A stretch of 41,858 bases of DNA from Acidobacteriota bacterium (GTDB taxonomy: Bacteria > Acidobacteriota > DATKUA01 > JAFGBY01): contig JAFGBY010000122.1 in the NCBI GenBank assembly GCA_016932915.1, forward strand, positions 1 to 41,858, read 5' to 3'. Positions 28,798 to 37,486 of this stretch are shown here, piece by piece; within the stretch, counting starts at the first letter, position 1; each line of letters starts with the position of its first letter. The position numbers and the translations under genes were made by a program. The notes under the pieces were generated by a model that had not been told where the DNA came from, ran no database searches, and saw only the letters and a program-made list of their open reading frames with translations.

Positions 28798-29769
28798 ATG
28801 AGTAGTGAACAGGCGAATATCACATCAAAGAGAAAGAGTATTTCTAAGAAATATTTCAGAAATCCTCTTCTCAGGTTATTTTTCCTTCAATGCCTATTAA
28901 TAGGGAGAATCTTTCCAAGAAGTTTTCTTTTATTAATCGGAAGAGGGCTTGGGAAAATTGCGTATCATATTTTCCCTTCCGAAAGGAAAAAAGCGTTAAC
29001 TCATCTGAAAATTGCTTACCCTGAGAAGACAGAATCCGAAATCAATGATATCACCCGGAATGTTTTTAAACATATCGGTATGAATTTCATGGAGCTTATC
29101 TGGCTTCCACGTTTAAAGAAAAATAATATAGATAAATATGTTGAATTTATCGGGCTTGAACATCTCGATAAAGCCCGCAATCCTAATAAACCAACAATAA
29201 TAATAACAGGACATATCGGTAACTGGGAATTACTTGCCGCTGCCGCCTCTATCAAAGGTTATTCATCTGCAGTCATCGCGACAAAACAAAGAGATGATTG
29301 GATCAACAGGAAGATAAGCGACATTCGTGCAAAATGGAATGTCCATACAATCTGGAGAAATGGCGGTCAAAGTTCTCGGGAAATACTTTCAGTGATGAAA
29401 AATAATGGTGTTCTTGCACTTCTGATGGATCAAGATACAAAAGCGGAATCGGTTTTCGTGGATTTCTTCGGTCGCAAGGCTTTTACTCCTTCGGGCCCGG
29501 CAGCATTATCCTTAAGGTTTAACAGTGAAGTTATTTCTGCATATATCCATAGAAACGGCAACAGGAATCATAAAATAACCTTTAAAAATGCTGAGCCGCT
29601 TGAACCAACTGGAGACAGGGAAAAAGATATTGTTGACAGAACCCAACAATTCACGAAAATAATAGAAGGTGCAATTAACGAACATCCAGAACAGTGGGTA
29701 TGGATGCATAAAAGATGGAAAACACAGAATCCAAATTCCAATAAAGGAGAAAGAAATGACCTGGCTTAG
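28798..29769 (+). CDS. Lipid A late acyltransferase (LpxL/HtrB family)
   Basis: An inner-membrane acyltransferase that adds a secondary fatty acid to lipid A or its precursor. The 323-residue protein has an N-terminal hydrophobic region (about 25-58), the catalytic H-x4-E motif at His139 and Glu144 in GHIGNWE, and the later segments LALLMDQD, FFGRKAFTPSGPAALSLRF and WVWMHKRWK, all typical. Whether it is LpxL, LpxM or LpxP-like cannot be told from sequence alone. It begins 2 bases after kdsC and overlaps the lapA start by 14 bases. Confidence 0.92.
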   Translation: MSSEQANITSKRKSISKKYFRNPLLRLFFLQCLLIGRIFPRSFLLLIGRGLGKIAYHIFPSERKKALTHLKIAYPEKTESEINDITRNVFKHIGMNFMELIWLPRLKKNNIDKYVEFIGLEHLDKARNPNKPTIIITGHIGNWELLAAAASIKGYSSAVIATKQRDDWINRKISDIRAKWNVHTIWRNGGQSSREILSVMKNNGVLALLMDQDTKAESVFVDFFGRKAFTPSGPAALSLRFNSEVISAYIHRNGNRNHKITFKNAEPLEPTGDREKDIVDRTQQFTKIIEGAINEHPEQWVWMHKRWKTQNPNSNKGERNDLA

Positions 29770-30121
29770 AATATTTGTGATCGTTGCCTTTGTAGTCTTG
29801 TTCCTCTTTTGGGCAGGACATAATCTGAATAACGTTGTATCAATAAATAATTTCAAAGGTGATACTATCGCAACAACACCGCTTTGGATAGTAGTTTTAA
29901 TTTCAGTATCATTTGGAATGTTTTTCATGGGCATCCTCGGAATTGTTCAGGAATTCAGGGATAAATCTATAATACGTAAACTCAACATTAAAATCGAAAA
30001 ACAGCAACAGGAATTAGCCTCACTACGGAATCTCCCAATCTCTGATGAAATGTCCATGGATGATGATATAGAAGAAGAACCGGAAAAAGAAGTATCGCCA
30101 CCCGACGAAAATGAATCATAA
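29756..30121 (+). CDS. lapA: LapA-like (DUF1049) membrane protein
   Basis: The 121-residue protein has two membrane helices (about 4-22 and 38-62) and then a coiled coil with an acidic tail (about 70-121), the LapA layout. In E. coli LapA works with LapB to adjust LPS synthesis through FtsH-mediated turnover of LpxC. An in-frame ATG lies 29 codons earlier, but the family start MTWLRIFVIVAFVVLF follows an AAGGAG site, so 29756 is preferred; that overlaps the acyltransferase gene by 14 bases. lapB follows 4 bases later. Confidence 0.85.
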   Translation: MTWLRIFVIVAFVVLFLFWAGHNLNNVVSINNFKGDTIATTPLWIVVLISVSFGMFFMGILGIVQEFRDKSIIRKLNIKIEKQQQELASLRNLPISDEMSMDDDIEEEPEKEVSPPDENES

Positions 30122-30125
30122 ATAA

Positions 30126-31304
30126 ATGTTCAATTTACCTGTAGATCCAATTCTCGTCCCTCTTTTTGCCCTTATTATTGGAATATTATTGGGCAGATTA
30201 TGGGGTTACTTTAAATATAAAGAAAAAATAAGCTATAATATAAAACATCAACGAAGCACAAGTTCATATGTTCTTGGGATTAGCTACCTGATTGCTGGAG
30301 AAAGGGATCTTGCAATATCCGAGCTCGCAAGGGCAGCAAAAACGGATACCGACAGAATAGAACTATATATAATCCTTGGTAATTTATACCGGGAAAAAGG
30401 ACAGCTCGAAAAAGCGATACAGATTCACCGAAGCATCCTGCATAGGAAAGACTTATCCCCAATCGATCTGGAAATGGCACAGCTTGCGCTGGGGATGGAT
30501 TTTATGCGGGCCGGAATGATGAGAAGGGCTAAAGATTCCTTCACGGAAATCTTGAAAGAAAAGCCGGAAAACGCAGAGGCGCTTAAGCTTATCCAGAGAT
30601 GTTATGAAGAAGAACGTAATTGGAAAAAAGCATACGATACCAGACAGAAAGTAATGAGGATTACCAGGTCTAAGGATTATTCAATATCTTCATTTATTCT
30701 AGCTGAATGGGGCATTGACAAATTTCGTGATGGTGATTTGCCGGGAGCAATCGCGAGTTTTAACGAGGCGCTTTCTCTTTATAAGGAATGTTATCCTGCC
30801 TATGAGTTTTTAGGAAAAATTTACCATCTGAACGGCGAAAACCGAAAAGCTGCGGAGACATGGGAAAAGCTTATCGAACTGATCCCTCAAAAAGCATTCC
30901 TGGTACTGTCACCCCTCTATGATATTTATAAAAAACTCGGTACAGAAGATAAAATTTACCAGTATTGCGATTATATCAAACGCCATAATGAATCAGACTG
31001 GAGAACAAACCTTTTCCTGGCTACAATTCATAAAAAAGACAAAGCGTCATCAGCAGAAAGAGAAAATCTTTTTAGTGCCCTCAAAATTAATCTAAACTCG
31101 CTTTTTCTTCATCAGCAGATTTGGAAGATGTTCCTTCGCGGAGGATTGGAAATCAAGGATATAAAAAAATACATTGATATGACTGAAGAAAATATCTTTA
31201 CCGATCCATTTATATGTACTAGATGTCATTATAAAATAAGCGAATTCAAACGAAGATGCCCCCATTGCCGTTCATGGGATACTCTGGTTGAGGAAAGGCT
31301 CTAA
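30126..31304 (+). CDS. lapB: LapB (YciM) LPS assembly regulator
   Basis: The 392-residue protein has an N-terminal membrane helix (about 8-28), a run of TPR repeats (about 45-350) and a C-terminal rubredoxin-like zinc knuckle with Cys364, 367, 378 and 381 (CTRC and CPHC). This is the complete LapB architecture. LapB links FtsH to LpxC and so limits LPS synthesis at the inner membrane. The gene stands directly after lapA, as in Proteobacteria, but here in one operon with Kdo synthesis and lipid A acylation. Confidence 0.94.
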   Translation: MFNLPVDPILVPLFALIIGILLGRLWGYFKYKEKISYNIKHQRSTSSYVLGISYLIAGERDLAISELARAAKTDTDRIELYIILGNLYREKGQLEKAIQIHRSILHRKDLSPIDLEMAQLALGMDFMRAGMMRRAKDSFTEILKEKPENAEALKLIQRCYEEERNWKKAYDTRQKVMRITRSKDYSISSFILAEWGIDKFRDGDLPGAIASFNEALSLYKECYPAYEFLGKIYHLNGENRKAAETWEKLIELIPQKAFLVLSPLYDIYKKLGTEDKIYQYCDYIKRHNESDWRTNLFLATIHKKDKASSAERENLFSALKINLNSLFLHQQIWKMFLRGGLEIKDIKKYIDMTEENIFTDPFICTRCHYKISEFKRRCPHCRSWDTLVEERL

Positions 31305-31315
31305 ATTATCAGTAA

Positions 31316-31906
31316 ATGATGCAGAAAATATATCTCGCCAGTAAATCTCCCCGTCGCAAAGACCTGCTCGAAAAAATTGGCCTGGAACATGAACAGATCA
31401 CCATCGAAGTCAATGAGGAGAATTCCAAAGATTTGCCACCAAATCAACTTGCCCTGGAAAATGCCAGGAAAAAAGCCGAAGCGCTCTCTGAAAAACTCCA
31501 AACCGGTATAATTCTGGCTGCGGATACCGTGGTTGTTCTTGGAGATAATACAGTTCTCGGAAAACCTGTCAATAAGACGGATGCAGCAAGGATGCTGAAA
31601 CTCCTCCAGGGCAATATTCATACAGTCATCACTGGGCTGGCGCTGATAGATAAAGAACAGGGAATTTCCCTAAATGCCTATGATTCCACCGAAGTTACTT
31701 TTTACCCAATGACTGATGAGGAGATCGAATGGTATGTTGAAACCGGGGAACCGATGGATAAAGCTGGTGCCTACGGTTTGCAGGAAAAAGGAATGCTCTT
31801 CGTTCAGAAAGTGGAAGGATCTGCGACAAATGTTATCGGTCTGCCGGTTCAACTGCTTTACCAGTTATTCAAGAAAGCCTCGATAGAAATTCTCGAGTAT
31901 ATTTAA
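31316..31906 (+). CDS. maf: Maf-family nucleotide pyrophosphatase
   Basis: Maf proteins hydrolyse non-canonical or canonical nucleoside triphosphates to monophosphates and were first linked to septum formation. The 196-residue protein carries the opening ASKSPRRKDLLEKIG, the conserved acid in LAADTVV, GKPVNKTDA and the late motif EKAG-like MDKAGAYGLQ with GSATNVIGLP. These point to the YhdE-type (dTTP/UTP) group by overall motif style, though the subgroup is a guess. It is the last plus-strand gene and converges on the permease. Confidence 0.93.
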   Translation: MMQKIYLASKSPRRKDLLEKIGLEHEQITIEVNEENSKDLPPNQLALENARKKAEALSEKLQTGIILAADTVVVLGDNTVLGKPVNKTDAARMLKLLQGNIHTVITGLALIDKEQGISLNAYDSTEVTFYPMTDEEIEWYVETGEPMDKAGAYGLQEKGMLFVQKVEGSATNVIGLPVQLLYQLFKKASIEILEYI

Positions 31907-31917
31907 AAAACCGGTAT

Positions 31918-31953
31918 TTATTCAGATTCCGTTTTTTTCCGATGTCTGAATAA
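31918..31953 (-). terminator. Possible terminator hairpin between maf and the permease
   Basis: TTATTCAGA (31918-31926) and TCTGAATAA (31945-31953) form 9 bp around a long 18-base loop. On the minus strand a run of six T follows 8 bases later. It overlaps the end of the permease gene. Loop length and spacing are not ideal. Confidence 0.3.
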
Positions 31954-32991
31954 AAAATCCCCTTTTTTTTCAAGAAAATACCTTATACCGATAAACAGGA
32001 TAACCAGCCCCTGGATAATTAAGATTAAATCTTTTGGTACATCGGCGCTGAGCTGGAGGTGCCGATCGGCAGCCCTCAAGGCCCCAAATAGAAGTGCAGC
32101 GAAGATAACCCCGATAGGATTATTCGAAGCAATTAATGCGACTGCAATACCATCAAAACCATACCCCGGCGAAAACTGTCCGTAAAATGTATGGTGCAGC
32201 CCGGTAATTTCGACTGCCCCGCCAAGTCCAGCCAAACCACCTGCCAGCATCATTGTAAAAACTATAATCTTTTTGCTGTTAAACCCGGCTGAGTCCACCG
32301 CAGTTTTATTCTGACCGGTCATCCGAAGCAGATAACCTGCAGTAGTTTTCTTTAGAAAAAACCAAAGCAGGACAGCGCTGAAGATAGCAATAATTATCCC
32401 AATCGATAAAGTCAGTGCTCCACTATGGATTATATTTGGTAATTCAGCAGCTGATTGAATCGGTTTACTTTTAACAATGTGGGGATCACCACGCATCGGA
32501 CCTTTAACAAAAAACAGGGTAAAGTGAATTGCTATATAATTCATCATAATCGTCGAAAGGACTTCATGGACTCCCCGATATGACCTTAGTAGGCCAGGAA
32601 CGAGGCCCCAAATTGCGCCGCCGAGAATAGACAGTATAAAAACCAGGGGGATTAACAGAAAACCGGAACCGATATTTATCTGTGCAGCCAGCCATGCTGA
32701 GATAATAGCTCCGATGTACATCTGCCCTTCGGCGCCGATATTAAAAAGTCCTGCTTTAAAACCGATTGCAACACTTAGCCCTGTAAAAATTAACGGAATC
32801 GTCTTTTGCAGGGTCAGAAGGATACTATCACCACTACCGATTGAACCGGCAATAAGGGCTTTCCCAGCTAAAATAGGATCCTTGCCGCTAATCACAATAA
32901 TGATAGAGCTGATTAAAAACGCAAAAAATAAGGCAAGAACTGCCCCCGTAAAACTTCGGAGCAAATCCTTGCCTGATTTTTTCAATAACAT
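31918..32991 (-). CDS. ABC transporter permease, YufP/nucleoside-sugar type
   Basis: The 357-residue inner-membrane protein has about nine hydrophobic segments and the motifs of the BPD_transp_2 permeases that work with BMP-family lipoproteins: FNIGAEGQMYIGAI, EVLSTIMMNYIA, GGLAGLGGAVEI and GFDGIAVALIASNNP. Such permeases import nucleosides or related solutes as a heterodimer with a second permease, an ATPase and a binding protein. None of those partners is adjacent: upstream is bactofilin and downstream is convergent maf. It begins 14 bases after the bactofilin stop and may share its transcript. Confidence 0.9.
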   Translation of the reverse strand: MLLKKSGKDLLRSFTGAVLALFFAFLISSIIIVISGKDPILAGKALIAGSIGSGDSILLTLQKTIPLIFTGLSVAIGFKAGLFNIGAEGQMYIGAIISAWLAAQINIGSGFLLIPLVFILSILGGAIWGLVPGLLRSYRGVHEVLSTIMMNYIAIHFTLFFVKGPMRGDPHIVKSKPIQSAAELPNIIHSGALTLSIGIIIAIFSAVLLWFFLKKTTAGYLLRMTGQNKTAVDSAGFNSKKIIVFTMMLAGGLAGLGGAVEITGLHHTFYGQFSPGYGFDGIAVALIASNNPIGVIFAALLFGALRAADRHLQLSADVPKDLILIIQGLVILFIGIRYFLEKKGDFLFRHRKKTESE

Positions 32992-33005
32992 CCCGGTAAA
33001 AAGGA

Positions 33006-33404
33006 TTACTTTTTCTTAGCTTCCGATGTTTCAGTTTTTTCAGGTGCTTTTGACATAGAGCACTGCCCTTCAAGTAACGCTCCGTCATCAATAATCAGGC
33101 TCGGAGCAGTAATAGAGCCATAAACCTTACCACGAGAGTGAATCTCGATCCTCTCCTTGGCTTTGATATGACCTTCGACCTTACCGTTAATCGATATGGC
33201 GCCGACTTCAATTAATTCCGCCTTGACCGATGCAGTTTCCCCGATGATGAGTGTGCTGTCGGATTTAATTTTCCCGTTAAATTTCCCATCAATTCTCATG
33301 GTGCCGCCAAACTTCATCTCACCATTGAATTCAGTTCCTTCATCAAGGAAGCCCGTAATCTCGGTTGATTCAATTAAGGTTTCTCTGTTCTTTTCGTCCT
33401 TCAT
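33006..33404 (-). CDS. Bactofilin
   Basis: Bactofilins are small beta-helical proteins that polymerise without nucleotide into cytoskeletal filaments. The core (about 28-112) is a right-handed beta-helix of short glycine-rich repeats (GEMKFGGTMRIDGKFNGKIKSD, pattern GxIxxxGxxxIxGxxxG), flanked by a short polar head and a Lys/Glu tail. ATG 33404 is taken as the start with AAGGA 10 bases upstream; an in-frame TTG two codons earlier (33410) is closer to that site and cannot be excluded. The gene is directly downstream of parB, an arrangement that recalls Myxococcus, where bactofilins position ParABS. Confidence 0.92.
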   Translation of the reverse strand: MKDEKNRETLIESTEITGFLDEGTEFNGEMKFGGTMRIDGKFNGKIKSDSTLIIGETASVKAELIEVGAISINGKVEGHIKAKERIEIHSRGKVYGSITAPSLIIDDGALLEGQCSMSKAPEKTETSEAKKK

Positions 33405-33424
33405 AATCAATGTATCCTTATCTG

Positions 33425-34300
33425 TTAATACCTTATAGTCATTAAAGTATCGAATAGTCTCTGTAAATCTTCATCCGATGCAAAGTTAATAAGTATACTG
33501 CCTCGCCCGGCAGCATCTTTATTTATCTTCACCCTTGCACTTAATTTATCGCAGAGTTTTCTTTCAGCATCATTAACGTAGGGATCTGTCTGTTCTTCCC
33601 TCTGTATCTTTTCCGCTTTCTCAACTGTCTCCCTCAGTTTCTTTACGAAGCTCTCGGCCTCTCGTACCGAAATTCCTTTATTAACGATGAGGTTGAACAG
33701 GTTTTTCATCGCATCAGGATCGTTTTCCAGCATAAGAAGAGTACGGGCATGGCCACCACTGATCTGGCCATCGGATAGCGCCTCCCTCGCGTACCTGGGG
33801 AGTTTCAGGAGCCTTACAGTATTTGCAATGGTAGATCGCTCTTTACCGACGACGTTTGAAAGCTCTTCCTGAGTCAGGTTCTTCTCTTTCATTAAAGTAT
33901 CATACGCCTGGGCTTCCTCGAGAGGATTTAAATCTTCACGCTGAATGTTCTCGATCAACGCAAGCATCAGCAGGTCATCCTGATCAATATCTTTGATGAC
34001 AACTGGCACCTTCGACAGGCCAGCCATCTCGCAAGCCCGCAGCCTGCGTTCACCGGCAATCAGCTGATATCTCTCCCCGACCTGTTTTACAATTAGAGGT
34101 TGTATTACTCCCTGCTGCTTTATGGATTGGGAAAGCTCAGAGAGAGCTTTTTTATCCATGACCGTTCTCGGTTGTTCCGGGTTCGGGTCGATGAGGATAA
34201 TGGGTATCTCCTGCGCAACACTCTTCGGAAGATCAGACCTCTCTTCTGAAGAAATGGGAAGTATGGTATCGAGACCTCTACCTAGAGCCTTTCTTACCAT
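33425..34300 (-). CDS. parB: Chromosome partitioning protein ParB
   Basis: ParB is the CTP-dependent clamp that loads at parS and spreads to organise the origin region. The 291-residue protein has the N-terminal CTP-binding domain with IAGERRLRAC (GERRLRA at 83-89), ENIQREDLNPLEEAQAY, a helix-turn-helix (about 127-155, LTQEELSNVVGKERSTIANTV) and a C-terminal dimerisation domain (about 240-291). Its first 23 bases overlap the end of parA. I found no convincing parS in the window. Confidence 0.95.
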   Translation of the reverse strand: MVRKALGRGLDTILPISSEERSDLPKSVAQEIPIILIDPNPEQPRTVMDKKALSELSQSIKQQGVIQPLIVKQVGERYQLIAGERRLRACEMAGLSKVPVVIKDIDQDDLLMLALIENIQREDLNPLEEAQAYDTLMKEKNLTQEELSNVVGKERSTIANTVRLLKLPRYAREALSDGQISGGHARTLLMLENDPDAMKNLFNLIVNKGISVREAESFVKKLRETVEKAEKIQREEQTDPYVNDAERKLCDKLSARVKINKDAAGRGSILINFASDEDLQRLFDTLMTIRY

Positions 34301-35051
34301 CCAATATCTCCGAAGCTAGTTTAAGATAAGCATCCGCGCCCTTGGAGCGGATATCATATAAAATTACGGGCTTCCCAAAACTGGGAGCCTCACTCAATCG
34401 CACATTCCTGGGGACAATAGTATCGAATACCCTGTCCTTGAAAAATTCGCGTATTTCCGAAGTTACCTGTGAGGAGAGGTTAGTTCTCTCGTCATACATA
34501 GTGAGAAGTACACCTTCGATATCAAGCCTATCGTTGACTGATTTTCTAATCCGGTCCATAGTGCCAAGAAAATCACTAACGCCCTCAAGCGCAAAATATT
34601 CACACTGAATCGGGATAATAACTGAATCCGAAGCCGTTAATGCATTGACAGTCAACAAGCCTAGTGATGGTGGACAATCTATCAGAAGGTAATCAAATTC
34701 ATTTTTAATTACAGATAATGCCTCTTTTAGTTTGTACTCTCTCCCTATTTCGCTGAAGAGTTCATACTCCGCGCCGATAAGCGAACGGTCAGACGGCATA
34801 ATCCAGAGATGATCGAGCTCTGTTGGTACAATAACTTCTCTTGCCTGCTTTTCACCGAGAAGAACCTGATACACCGATTTCCCGGCATATATCTTTTGCT
34901 TCCCGAGTCCACTTGTACTGTTCGCCTGGGGATCAAAATCTATAAGTAAAACTTTCTGATCTGCTGCAGCAAGGCTGGCCGCAAGGTTGATGGTCGTCGT
35001 TGTCTTCCCTACTCCGCCCTTCTGATTCGCAATCGAAGTGACCTTTCCCAT
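34278..35051 (-). CDS. parA: Chromosome partitioning ATPase ParA (Soj)
   Basis: ParA is the MinD-like ATPase that moves ParB-bound origins along the nucleoid. The 257-residue protein has the deviant Walker A KGGVGKT (11-17), LLIDFDPQANSTSG, Walker B YLLIDCPPSLGLL and the late motif VPRNVRLSEAPSFGKP. It lacks the N-terminal helix-turn-helix of plasmid ParA, so it is the chromosomal type. AAGGA lies 7 bases before the ATG. The usual neighbours mnmG and rsmG are not present. Confidence 0.96.
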   Translation of the reverse strand: MGKVTSIANQKGGVGKTTTTINLAASLAAADQKVLLIDFDPQANSTSGLGKQKIYAGKSVYQVLLGEKQAREVIVPTELDHLWIMPSDRSLIGAEYELFSEIGREYKLKEALSVIKNEFDYLLIDCPPSLGLLTVNALTASDSVIIPIQCEYFALEGVSDFLGTMDRIRKSVNDRLDIEGVLLTMYDERTNLSSQVTSEIREFFKDRVFDTIVPRNVRLSEAPSFGKPVILYDIRSKGADAYLKLASEILDGKKGSR

Positions 35052-35081
35052 AGGTATTCCTTCTAATTAATATTTTGAGGA

Positions 35082-35110
35082 TGAATGTTAACATACTGGC
35101 CTAAGTTATA
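35082..35110 (-). promoter_or_regulatory. Possible promoter of parA-parB-bactofilin
   Basis: On the minus strand TTGTAT and TAACAT lie 17 bases apart between the tRNA terminator and parA. The boxes match the consensus at three and four of six positions, so this is weak; position supports it more than sequence. Confidence 0.3.
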
Positions 35111-35143
35111 CAACATGAAAACATTTCTCCATTGGAGAGGCAT

Positions 35144-35173
35144 TAAAAAGCCCTGTTGTGAAAGCAACAGGGC
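35144..35173 (-). terminator. Rho-independent terminator of the tRNA operon
   Basis: On the minus strand GCCCTGTTG and CAACAGGGC form a perfect 9-bp stem with a 6-base loop, followed by TTTTTAA. It lies 11 bases after the tRNA-Asp 3' end. Confidence 0.93.
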
Positions 35174-35184
35174 AATATAAAAAA

Positions 35185-35261
<77 letters not shown>

Positions 35262-35278
35262 GCAAATCTAATGCATCA

Positions 35279-35354
35279 TGGTGGGCGCAACAGGGATCGA
35301 ACCTGTGACCCTCGGTTTGTAAGACCGATGCTCTCCCAGCTGAGCTATGCGCCC
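35279..35354 (-). tRNA. tRNA-Val (UAC)
   Basis: Read on the minus strand: acceptor GGGCGCA pairs with TGCGCCC, D arm TAGCTCAGCTGGGAGAGC, anticodon arm TCGGT-CTTACAA-ACCGA with anticodon UAC, T arm ACAGG-TTCGATC-CCTGT, discriminator A, encoded CCA. Confidence 0.97.
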
Positions 35355-35383
35355 TCTCATATTATAAAAATAACAGAAATGGG

Positions 35384-35411
35384 AGTTTAGCATTTTAGGA
35401 AAACATGTCAA
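35384..35411 (-). promoter_or_regulatory. Promoter of the tRNA-Val/tRNA-Asp operon
   Basis: On the minus strand a perfect -35 box TTGACA (35406-35411) is 16 bases from TAAACT (35384-35389), giving a start about 22 bases before tRNA-Val. A perfect TATAAT also lies just 6 bases before the tRNA but has only a poor -35 partner. Confidence 0.6.
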
Positions 35412-35421
35412 TAGTCAAAAT

Positions 35422-37485
35422 TTAATTTTTTGATTTTTTATCCGATCGTTCTTCCATCTCAGCCAGGACGGAGCGAAAAGCTGATAATTCCTCATCTCTT
35501 CTTTGATGTGGTATAACCAACCTCCCTGGTTCTCCCATTTCTTTCAGCTTTTTTAACTTCGCTTTAAATTCAAGACTCGATGAAAAGATAAAATCTTCTT
35601 TAAACTGATCTTTAACACCAGGATATGAATATACCAGCGGAACTATCCCCTTCGCTTCCGCTTCAAGGATTGAATACGGTAATCCTTCGGATGTCGAAAC
35701 GGAAAGTATCGAAACAGGTTTTATATCATCGAACCAGCTGTTTATATCCACCTGCCAGCCGTGAAATATCACCCTGTTCTGCATCTTTAATGATTCAATC
35801 TGATTCAAGATAAAATCCTGGTATTCTTCGTCCTGAAAATCTCCTGCTATGTGTAATTTGAACCTTTTATCAGATGCATTGAGAAGATCTATTAAAAATC
35901 CAAGGTTTTTCCTTTTATGAATATACCCGACATAACAGAGATTCCATCGATTATAACTTTCAAGAGGTCTATATTGCTCTGGATCAATCTTGTTCTCGAT
36001 TATTGCCGTTCGGCAGGGCAATTCACCAGCTTTTTCCCTGATATACTTCGATGTAAATACAGCAAGGTGAACATTTTTCCAGTTAATCTCCTTGAAGAGG
36101 TTCTGATATACCTCATATCTATGAATCCTTGTGATAAGGTGGCACCGGAATTTATGCAGCGCCGCCTCGAAAAGATTCCTGTCCGCCCATTCCACAAAAG
36201 CGACATCCGCCCAGGCCATATGAGCAAGATCAAGGCGTTCATGTACGATAACATTATGGGATTTCTTCCAATCCTCGACAAGCCTTGTAGTAAACTGGCC
36301 TGTTGCATCGACAACATAGAGATTTTTCTTTTTAGAATCCGGTACTTTGATCCTTAATGCCGCCGCGCTCAATGAAGCCCTCACTCCCTCCAGCAAATCT
36401 CCGTTCTCCGGTTTTTTCTGCAATCCGATCATCCCTGCCCTAAAAGCCTTTGCATAGTTCCCCTGCGAGTAATGAAGCTGCATCAGCCTTAGCCACGGGC
36501 CGTGGGTTATCGCCAAGCCGTATCTGAAAAGATGATCCTCTTCCGGCGCCGTGTTTCCAGCAGTCAGCAGGAATCGCTCTGCCTCCCTCGGCTTATCCAT
36601 CAACAGGAAAACTTCTCCCAATCCCAGCCAAATCTCCGGGGAATCAGCACGGTACTCCAATCCCTTAAAGAAATTTTCCACAGCAAGATCAAATTTCTCT
36701 TTCGCTATGGAAATCATACCGAGTTTGTAATATGCCCAGCTCTGTTCGCTCTCAGAGGGAATCCCCTGATTTTCCGAAGCCTCGATATATTTCCGATAAT
36801 ATACCTCCGCCTGGTCATAAAGTTCGCTGTTAAGATAACTCTGCGCCAGGTAAAATAAAGACCGAAGGTCTCCTGGGTTTTTCTCGATCTCAGGCAGAAA
36901 AACCTTCTCAGCCATCTCGAGCCGCTGGATCTTCCTGATCTTCGCATTTTCTTTAGTGCGCTGATGAAAAATCACAATCTCCGGGGTTTTAATCCTGAAT
37001 TCTGTCGGGCATGATTCAGTCGAGATATAGTTATGCATCGCTCCATCATAAATAACCTCAAAATCATTCCGCCAGAGGTGATCCTGGAAAAACCTGCTAT
37101 TCGGTTGTCCATCCACCCATTCATCCCACATCTCTATTGCCACAAGCCGGATATCTTCAGGGATAACATTCAATAGTTCTTTGATCTTTTCCTCATCCCC
37201 GGGTCGCAGGAATTCATGCCCATCAAGCTGGAAAATCCAATCGCAATTACATCTGGCAATCGCATTGTTTCTCGCTTCTGCAAAGCTGTCATTCCACATG
37301 AACTCAAAAATCTCAACCTCACCATTGAAAGAAGGGAGAAATTCGCTGATCACATCTACCGTAGAGTCTGTTGTCGTATCATCAATACCGATGATAATTT
37401 CATCACTGAATCTTCCTGCGCTCTCAAGTGTCCGCATAAGTGTTGCCGCCTCATTCTTTACAATGATGAAGGTTGAGATACTCAT
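35422..37485 (-). CDS. GT2-TPR-GT4 multidomain glycosyltransferase
   Basis: A 687-residue protein with three parts. Residues 1-200: a family GT2 domain (STFIIVKNEAATLMRTLES, GIDDTTTDST, WIFQLDGHEFL as the DxD-like site). Residues about 200-380: tetratricopeptide-like repeats (LFYLAQSYLNSELYDQAEVYYRKY, YKLGMISIAKEKFDLAVENF). Residues about 385-680: a family GT4 domain (LCYVGYIHKRKNLGFLIDLL, HIAGDFQDE, SEGLPYSILEAEAKG with the E-x7-E pair). It may add two sugars in turn, likely to protein. An in-frame start 15 codons earlier overlaps the next gene; AAGGAG 8 bases before 37485 decides for the shorter form. It ends the island operon, next to phage-like structural genes. Confidence 0.88.
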   Translation of the reverse strand: MSISTFIIVKNEAATLMRTLESAGRFSDEIIIGIDDTTTDSTVDVISEFLPSFNGEVEIFEFMWNDSFAEARNNAIARCNCDWIFQLDGHEFLRPGDEEKIKELLNVIPEDIRLVAIEMWDEWVDGQPNSRFFQDHLWRNDFEVIYDGAMHNYISTESCPTEFRIKTPEIVIFHQRTKENAKIRKIQRLEMAEKVFLPEIEKNPGDLRSLFYLAQSYLNSELYDQAEVYYRKYIEASENQGIPSESEQSWAYYKLGMISIAKEKFDLAVENFFKGLEYRADSPEIWLGLGEVFLLMDKPREAERFLLTAGNTAPEEDHLFRYGLAITHGPWLRLMQLHYSQGNYAKAFRAGMIGLQKKPENGDLLEGVRASLSAAALRIKVPDSKKKNLYVVDATGQFTTRLVEDWKKSHNVIVHERLDLAHMAWADVAFVEWADRNLFEAALHKFRCHLITRIHRYEVYQNLFKEINWKNVHLAVFTSKYIREKAGELPCRTAIIENKIDPEQYRPLESYNRWNLCYVGYIHKRKNLGFLIDLLNASDKRFKLHIAGDFQDEEYQDFILNQIESLKMQNRVIFHGWQVDINSWFDDIKPVSILSVSTSEGLPYSILEAEAKGIVPLVYSYPGVKDQFKEDFIFSSSLEFKAKLKKLKEMGEPGRLVIPHQRRDEELSAFRSVLAEMEERSDKKSKN

Positions 37486-37486
37486 C

